From: an uncultured Aquimarina sp.
GTDB taxonomy: Bacteria; Bacteroidota; Bacteroidia; Flavobacteriales; Flavobacteriaceae
Assembly: GCA_947498455.1 (NCBI GenBank)
Contig: CANMKK010000015.1
Location: 1-64,000, forward strand
DNA: 64,000 nt
Direction: 5' to 3'
The position numbers and the translations under genes are program-made. This document shows, piece by piece, positions 59,651-64,000 of the stretch (position 1 is the first letter of the stretch; each line of letters starts with the position of its first letter). The notes below the pieces were generated by a model. That model made no database searches. It was not told the DNA's origin and was given only the letters and a program-made list of their open reading frames with translations.

Positions 59651-59983
59651 CGAGATATGGAAGATAAGTACTAATAAAATCAGAAAGATGATAGCAATTT
59701 TAAATAAATCTCAATAATATAACATAATTCAAATGATTTGATAAAAATAATGTGCATTTTGGGAATTAAAATATATTTATTATTGTAAATATTTTAAAAT
59801 CAGTGTTTAATGATAATTGGAAGAAAAAATATTTATTTTTTCTTGGAATATGCTTTTCTAAGTAAAAAAAGGTTGTATATTTGCACTCCGATTACGAAAT
59901 GATACGTTCATAACAATGTAATCAAAAGTTCTTTAAGATTAGAAATTATAACAAATCAGTTCGCTGATTGATACAATATATAT
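59651..59983. other. A+T-rich divergent region with the tRNA-fMet promoter
   Basis: No gene. TATATTTG at 59876-59883 followed by GCACTCCG is a -7 box like that of tRNA-Phe and lies ~100 bases before the tRNA. Between them is a leader with AAAAGTTCTTTA and a small hairpin ATCAG-ttcg-CTGAT (59955-59968). Confidence 0.5.
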
Positions 59984-60056
59984 CGCGGGATAGAGCAGTA
60001 GGCAGCTCGTCGGGCTCATAACCCGAAGGTCACAGGTTCGAGTCCTGTTCCCGCTA
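59984..60056 (+). tRNA. Initiator tRNA-fMet (CAT)
   Basis: 73-base cloverleaf with anticodon CAT (loop CTCATAA). The anticodon stem has the three G-C pairs (GGG/CCC) and the first acceptor pair is unpaired (C1 against T72), both marks of the initiator. T-loop TTCGAGT, discriminator A, CCA not encoded. A hairpin with T-run follows at 60063-60095. It sits next to an integrase gene and probably supplies its attachment site. Confidence 0.93.
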
Positions 60057-60062
60057 CAACTG

Positions 60063-60095
60063 ATAACCACTTCATTATGAGGTGGTTATTTTGTT
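60063..60095 (+). terminator. Terminator of tRNA-fMet
   Basis: Stem ATAACCACTTCAT / ATGAGGTGGTTAT with one G-T pair and a minimal loop, followed by TTTGTTTTTT. Confidence 0.8.
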
Positions 60096-60137
60096 TTTTA
60101 GAAGAATTTTTCTTTTCATTTTGTGTTCTTTATATAA

Positions 60138-60161
60138 AAAAGCAGGGTATAAAAGCAGGGT
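60138..60161. repeat. Two direct repeats beside the integrase gene
   Basis: AAAAGCAGGGT occurs twice with 13-base period, between the tRNA terminator and the integrase stop. Possible recombinase arm-binding or accessory sites at the element edge. Confidence 0.45.
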
Positions 60162-60171
60162 TTTCTGAAAA

Positions 60172-61518
60172 TTAAGCTTCAAAAATGCTTAGATTCTTAA
60201 TCGCAGTACTCACAATTTTTTCATCTATATAATGTTTCTTTAATACATCATCAGTAGAGTGTGATGATAAAACTTTAGTATCACCTTTTACAGCCATATC
60301 CAAATATGTTAAGTATGTTTTTCTAAGGCATTTAAAATGGAGATTTCGACCAGTGTCTAATTGTTTGTAATAATGGCTGAATCCTTTGGAAAGCAAATCC
60401 ATAAGAGTTCCATTTGACATATCTGTTCTGTCTGGACATATCATAAAATCAGTACTATCTTTTTTCTCCTGATACCCTAGTTGATTTAAAATGTCTAACA
60501 GCCCTTTTGTGATTGGGATAATTTTAGGAGCAATATTTTCATTAAAACCTTCTCCTGTCATTCTTTCAACTTTTAAATTATTGACGGCTAAAAAGGCAGG
60601 TTCATTATTAATACTTTTAATCATATCCCATCTCAGATCAACTACTTCTTCTCTTCTGCCACCAGTATGTAAAGCTAGTTTCAAAGCGTCTTTTAAATAA
60701 GGTCGATAAAAATCTCTATTGTAGATTCGGTTTTTTCCTTTGATTACTACAATACCATTTTTTGGAGTTATTATATTTAGTAGCCCTTCAAATTCTTCTT
60801 TATAGATGGTATCTTTTTGAATAACCACTGTTCTTCTGTTTGCTTCATCAAATGGATTGTCTCGTTTTATTTGATATTTCTTTAAAGCCCAGTCAAAAAA
60901 GGTTCTTAGAGAACTCATTTTTTTATTATATGTGCTGTTTTTATAGCTCATATCCTTTAGGAGGTATGAGTGATAGTAGCCCACATGGGCATCATCAATC
61001 CTTTGAAGTGTTATGATTCTTTTATCAATTTTATTTTTAGTAAGAGCCTCATTAAACAAAAGAAGACACTTTTTTTGTTCTTTAACGTATTTGGGGGTTC
61101 GTTTCTTTTTTTGATGTTCAGGTACGTTTATATTATTCAGAAAATCTAAATACTCAATTTGAGCGCCAAATAAATAATTTAGGTAGGTTTTTTCATGATC
61201 TAACTCATTTTGACCAGTCAATTCTTTTGTAAAATCATTTTGAAATGCTATTGCTTGAATCACTGCATCAGGATATTTAACCGCAGATAGCGTTTTGCTT
61301 TTGAATCTTTTTGAAGTACCTGGAATATGAGCCCTTACTCGGTAACGATGTTTATCGTGATTTTTACAACTTGATAGCTTTGTTTTAGTTGATCCACAAG
61401 AAGGTTCTATGTTTTTAGAATCTACTGTTTTTTCTGTCCAAGTAAAGTGATTACGACAAACATTACAATAGATTAACAGACCCTTATGTTTGTTATTAGG
61501 CAATTTTTTTCTTCTCAT
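60172..61518 (-). CDS. Tyrosine recombinase (integrase) with N-terminal zinc-finger-like segment
   Basis: 448 residues. Residues 15-55 hold Cys18, Cys21, Cys41 and Cys51 (YCNVC ... CGSTK ... CKNHD), a zinc-ribbon-like head. A SAM-like core-binding domain is at ~110-215. Catalytic domain ~235-435: Arg288 (GGRRE), a Lys in the beta-hairpin near 316, Arg399 (KCLRKTY, with Lys396 where box II often has His), His420 and nucleophile Tyr430 (KKHYID). The gene reads toward the tRNA-fMet, as in integrative elements using that tRNA. A 16-base gap separates it from the upstream DNA-binding gene. Confidence 0.9.
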   Translation of the reverse strand: MRRKKLPNNKHKGLLIYCNVCRNHFTWTEKTVDSKNIEPSCGSTKTKLSSCKNHDKHRYRVRAHIPGTSKRFKSKTLSAVKYPDAVIQAIAFQNDFTKELTGQNELDHEKTYLNYLFGAQIEYLDFLNNINVPEHQKKKRTPKYVKEQKKCLLLFNEALTKNKIDKRIITLQRIDDAHVGYYHSYLLKDMSYKNSTYNKKMSSLRTFFDWALKKYQIKRDNPFDEANRRTVVIQKDTIYKEEFEGLLNIITPKNGIVVIKGKNRIYNRDFYRPYLKDALKLALHTGGRREEVVDLRWDMIKSINNEPAFLAVNNLKVERMTGEGFNENIAPKIIPITKGLLDILNQLGYQEKKDSTDFMICPDRTDMSNGTLMDLLSKGFSHYYKQLDTGRNLHFKCLRKTYLTYLDMAVKGDTKVLSSHSTDDVLKKHYIDEKIVSTAIKNLSIFEA

Positions 61519-61534
61519 TATAAATCATTTAGAG

Positions 61535-61894
61535 TTATTCATTTGCAAAATCCAGTGCGTCTTTAGAAGAGCCTGTAGGGAATATGTTATGCTTTACTTT
61601 CTTTTTACCTCGCTCTTGTGAAGTAAGAACATATCCGAAGCGATCATTTTCCAGATAAAAGCGATAAATTTTTTCCCATTCTTCGGGAAATTGTTTCTTT
61701 AAGAGTTGTATCATTCTTTTATCAAGCTCTACTTCTACCAAAAAACGGTATGCTACCCTTTTTTTACCTATTACTAGCATTGGGATTTCTAAGTTTTCAC
61801 ACCATTTTACAGCAGTTCTTGTGTCTTTAGCTTTAATGATGTTACATAACTCACTCATTTCGATAAATTTCTCATTCTTTTCATTTGTATTCAT
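61535..61894 (-). CDS. Small DNA-binding protein, excisionase-like
   Basis: 119 residues. Residues ~10-55 (MSELCNIIKAKDTRTAVKWCENLEIPMLVIGKKRVAYRFLVE) resemble a winged helix-turn-helix of the MerR/excisionase type; the rest is basic. Position directly upstream of the integrase, on the same strand, supports a role as a recombination directionality factor. Family not certain. Confidence 0.65.
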   Translation of the reverse strand: MNTNEKNEKFIEMSELCNIIKAKDTRTAVKWCENLEIPMLVIGKKRVAYRFLVEVELDKRMIQLLKKQFPEEWEKIYRFYLENDRFGYVLTSQERGKKKVKHNIFPTGSSKDALDFANE

Positions 61895-61986
61895 TTTAAT
61901 ACTTAATTGCTGCTTCTCCGATTGTAGCGTCGGTCAAAACAGTAGTGGATAAGTGTGCATGACTTGTAGCGGTCATCTTGCGTTAA

Positions 61987-62757
61987 TTATAATTTTTTAA
62001 AATTTGTTCTAACAGTTCGATGTGCAGAAACAATTTTACCATGTTGTTGTTTTATTTCTATATTCTGGTATTCACCATCTGCTAATAATTTTGTAATCCT
62101 TTCTACATCATTAATCCTTTCAGTCCCTTCTATAGAATCGATATCTCCGTTTCGCTTAACTATTTTTATTGTTTTGAATTCTTTTGACCTTACGATTTCA
62201 AGAATTTTCATTTCTTGATCTGTTAGTCCAGCCATTTGACTGAATTCAACAGGTTCATAAACCGGGTAGAGATTAATTTTTACTACTTTATGTAATGAAA
62301 GTGCTATGTGATTTTCGATTTCTCCAGATTTAAGTTTTAAGAAATAATCCTTTTCATCTAACATCCAAACGGTATCAATACCTTTATCAAAGGAGATAAT
62401 AATGAAGATAGGTTGATTGTACAGTAATATTAAGAATGTATAATACTCAAGGGCAGGATACGACTTGTTGTCTTCAGCTTTTATCTTTTTAAAAAGTACT
62501 TCCTTGCAGGCTTTCATTTCGGGATGTGTAAATCTGAGATGTCTCATTTCCGATACGAGCCCTATCCATATGATATCTATTGGACTAAAGTAATTCCATC
62601 TTCGTAAAGCTGTAGGATCTCTTTTATCATCTAAAACTCCTGATTTTATCCAACTGTGTAATACTCTTGGAGTAACTCCTTGTAGACTTTTAGCTTCAAA
62701 TATAGGTTTGTTTAAAGCTTCGCTATGAGGTGTAAAATCTATTTTTTCTGATTTCAT
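61987..62757 (-). CDS. MerR-like regulator of the integrative element
   Basis: 256 residues. The N-terminal ~95 residues look like a MerR helix-turn-helix (ARSL-like EAKSLQGVTPRVLHSWIKSGVL, then TALRRWNYFSPIDIIWIGLVSEMRHL). The C-terminal ~160 residues are not of a standard MerR ligand type; beta-rich ends include IKIVKRNGDIDSIEGTERI and IEIKQQHGKIVSAHR, two similar strand pairs. A perfect inverted repeat upstream is a likely operator. Same strand as the integrase. Confidence 0.7.
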   Translation of the reverse strand: MKSEKIDFTPHSEALNKPIFEAKSLQGVTPRVLHSWIKSGVLDDKRDPTALRRWNYFSPIDIIWIGLVSEMRHLRFTHPEMKACKEVLFKKIKAEDNKSYPALEYYTFLILLYNQPIFIIISFDKGIDTVWMLDEKDYFLKLKSGEIENHIALSLHKVVKINLYPVYEPVEFSQMAGLTDQEMKILEIVRSKEFKTIKIVKRNGDIDSIEGTERINDVERITKLLADGEYQNIEIKQQHGKIVSAHRTVRTNFKKL

Positions 62758-62791
62758 GAGATCTAATTTTCAACTAATGTATTAATTTTAC

Positions 62792-62817
62792 TTTACATTA
62801 CGGTATTGTAATGTAAA
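62792..62817. promoter_or_regulatory. Inverted-repeat operator candidate upstream of the MerR-like gene
   Basis: TTTACATTAC, six bases, GTAATGTAAA: a perfect 10-bp dyad, 35-60 bases before the MerR-like ATG. Fits a dimeric regulator, most simply the adjacent one. Confidence 0.6.
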
Positions 62818-63550
62818 TTTAACATAACTATTTAAGCTAATACATCAGAAATTTAGTTGGATATTTGCTTTCAGTTTTTTTATTCTTTGATTGTTAATTA
62901 TTGACAAAGTGCTTATGATTCTGCATTTTAGTTTTAGAAAACATTTGTTGTTATGAGGTAGGGCGCCATTGTTTTTAATATCAATATACTTCTGGGCTAT
63001 TACAGAATAAAAGGAAATTCTAGAAGAGTAATTACTATTGGTCAACGTTATAAAAGTATTTAGGGATAGCAATTCTAACAAGAGATCATCTTAGTTAATG
63101 AAGTTCGTATACTTGTTAAATAGTTCTGAAGGAGAGATAAACAATTTTATTTCTGACTTAAGAAGATATCAAATCTGGAATGGAAAAATAAATACTGTTT
63201 ATCTAAAAGTAGATTATCAAATATCTAATTTTTTGAAATAAAAAACTTCTATAATTCAAAAATTAAAAGGTTGAAATATTGCAGATTATTTCTTTCGTTT
63301 TGTGTAAAAAAAAAGAAAACTCATCCATTACATCTGTTTTTTGTCTATTTTACGCATAAACAATGTGGTTTTACCGTATATGATATTTGAAAAATTCTCC
63401 CCATATTGCATTTTATAAACGAAACTATTTATAACATAAGGAGTTTCCTTTTCATAGATGTATCTCACACTAAGCTTACCCCACATTGAGCATAGGAAGT
63501 GAAAATATTTTGGATTACATTAGGTATATAAACTTATAAAATCCAAAGTA
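62818..63550. other. Low-coding region of the integrative element
   Basis: About 730 A+T-rich bases. A 78-codon minus frame (62845-63081) and a 47-codon plus frame (63098-63241, MKFVYLLNSSEGEINNF...) are open, but neither resembles a known protein. No clear promoter box was found before the lipoprotein gene. Confidence 0.4.
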
Positions 63551-63694
63551 ATGAAAAAATTATTTTTAGCGTTAGTTGTGCTATTTGCAACAAGCTTTGT
63601 CTATGTGGGATGTTCTTCAGAACCGATTGATGAGTACAATGAGTTTAATGAAAAATCACTCGACAAAGACGAAATCGACGACGACGATATCTAG
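63551..63694 (+). CDS. Tiny acidic lipoprotein, 47 residues
   Basis: ATG at 63551 gives a lipoprotein signal peptide (MKKLFLALVVLFATSF, then Tyr-Val-Gly-Cys21-Ser-Ser) and a 26-residue acidic mature part ending DKDEIDDDDI. The signal peptide is good evidence that the frame is real. Many flavobacteria have such very short acidic lipoproteins of unknown role. The last 47 bases overlap the next gene. Confidence 0.6.
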   Translation: MKKLFLALVVLFATSFVYVGCSSEPIDEYNEFNEKSLDKDEIDDDDI

Positions 63695-64000
63695 AGATAT
63701 TATAATTGGGGGCTTAATTCTTTTATGCTCTGTATTACCATATATTCATGATGCAGTACCTAGAGAAACCGAAAGCGGAATTTCTGGGTATTCATCTTTA
63801 AGAGTCTTTTTGTATATTACCTTAATCAACTTATTTGGTTTAGTTGGTTGGTTAATTGCTTATGTCGAAGCTAAGGGAAAACGATATAGATTTATAATTA
63901 TAGTGCCTATCATTAATATAGCGTATCAATTATTTATTTATATTTTGAATTTAAAGAAAACATCCTTCAATGACTTGAACCTTAAATTCTTGATAACCTT
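63648..64000 (+). CDS. Membrane protein, 3' end beyond the window
   Basis: Open from ATG at 63648 to the window end (117 codons plus two bases). Starts MKNHSTKTKSTTTISRD, then hydrophobic segments at ~18-31 (IIIGGLILLCSVLP), ~49-71 (LRVFLYITLINLFGLVGWLIAY) and ~79-98 (FIIIVPIINIAYQLFIYIL). The beginning overlaps the tiny lipoprotein gene by 47 bases in another frame, suggesting translational coupling. No family recognised. Confidence 0.6.
   Translation, partial: MKNHSTKTKSTTTISRDIIIGGLILLCSVLPYIHDAVPRETESGISGYSSLRVFLYITLINLFGLVGWLIAYVEAKGKRYRFIIIVPIINIAYQLFIYILNLKKTSFNDLNLKFLIT

Noticed and set aside
62845..63081. 78-codon minus frame in the integrative element
   Set aside because: Low-complexity Asn/Ile/Lys-rich composition as expected by chance in A+T-rich DNA.

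Overview
The window reads as chromosomal DNA of a marine-type Bacteroidota, family Flavobacteriaceae. The sequence is A+T-rich and lacks strong Shine-Dalgarno sites. Several genes and tRNAs are preceded by the Bacteroidota -7 box TAnnTTTG. A complete gldKLMN type IX secretion/gliding motility cluster is present, together with family-typical neighbours such as coaX-LptC, an LptE-like lipoprotein and a HYC_CC_PP-type copper locus. An Aquimarina-like genus is a guess from gene content and repeats, not something I can prove.

Layout. 1-2430 is an accessory-looking piece: a type VI tube protein (TssD/Hcp-like) fused to a C-terminal toxin-like domain, broken near its start by an apparent one-base frameshift, followed by two lipoprotein genes that may give immunity. 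A tRNA-Phe follows on the minus strand. 2601-11112 is an envelope-biogenesis block: CoaX, an outer-membrane barrel, a TPR protein, LptC, a small membrane protein, a CNNM/CBS transporter, a YhhN protein and a PpiD/SurA-like isomerase. 11579-15201 carries the Leloir galactose genes, galE facing away from galK-galT, with small dispersed repeats on both sides of galE. A GAF-domain gene lies on the minus strand at 15219-15713. 16412-25776 is a copper/heavy-metal efflux locus: HYC_CC_PP protein, CusA, CusC-like TolC, DUF3347 lipoprotein, HMA-MauE-like protein, PepSY protein, and CusB with a metal-binding head and a DUF3347 tail. A VanX-type dipeptidase follows.

27055-34781 is all minus strand: miaB, a lipoprotein, a sigma-54-type activator, LptE, a TPR protein and secG form one probable operon running from a clear promoter to a strong terminator; groES-groEL form the next. 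34915-44275 holds a membrane protein, topA, a degenerate arginase-fold gene, then gldK-gldL-gldM-gldN closed by a terminator. 44345-54313 has an FAD oxidoreductase, a DUF983 protein, an ABC-F ATPase, a three-gene RND efflux operon (adaptor, pump, TolC) and a CPXCG protein. 54764-59570 is the leucine operon leuC-leuD-leuA-like-leuB on the minus strand, with a REP-like hairpin inside it.

At 59984 an initiator tRNA-fMet marks the edge of an integrative element. Next to it lie a tyrosine recombinase with an N-terminal zinc-finger-like segment, a DNA-binding/excisionase-like gene, and a MerR-like regulator with a perfect inverted-repeat operator candidate upstream. Beyond these come a tiny acidic lipoprotein gene and an overlapping membrane-protein gene cut by the window end. 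The element's far end is outside the window. The strongest candidates for something new are the broken TssD-toxin fusion with its lipoproteins, the metal-ligand-less arginase homologue beside the type IX genes, the zinc-finger integrase module, and the small repeat family.
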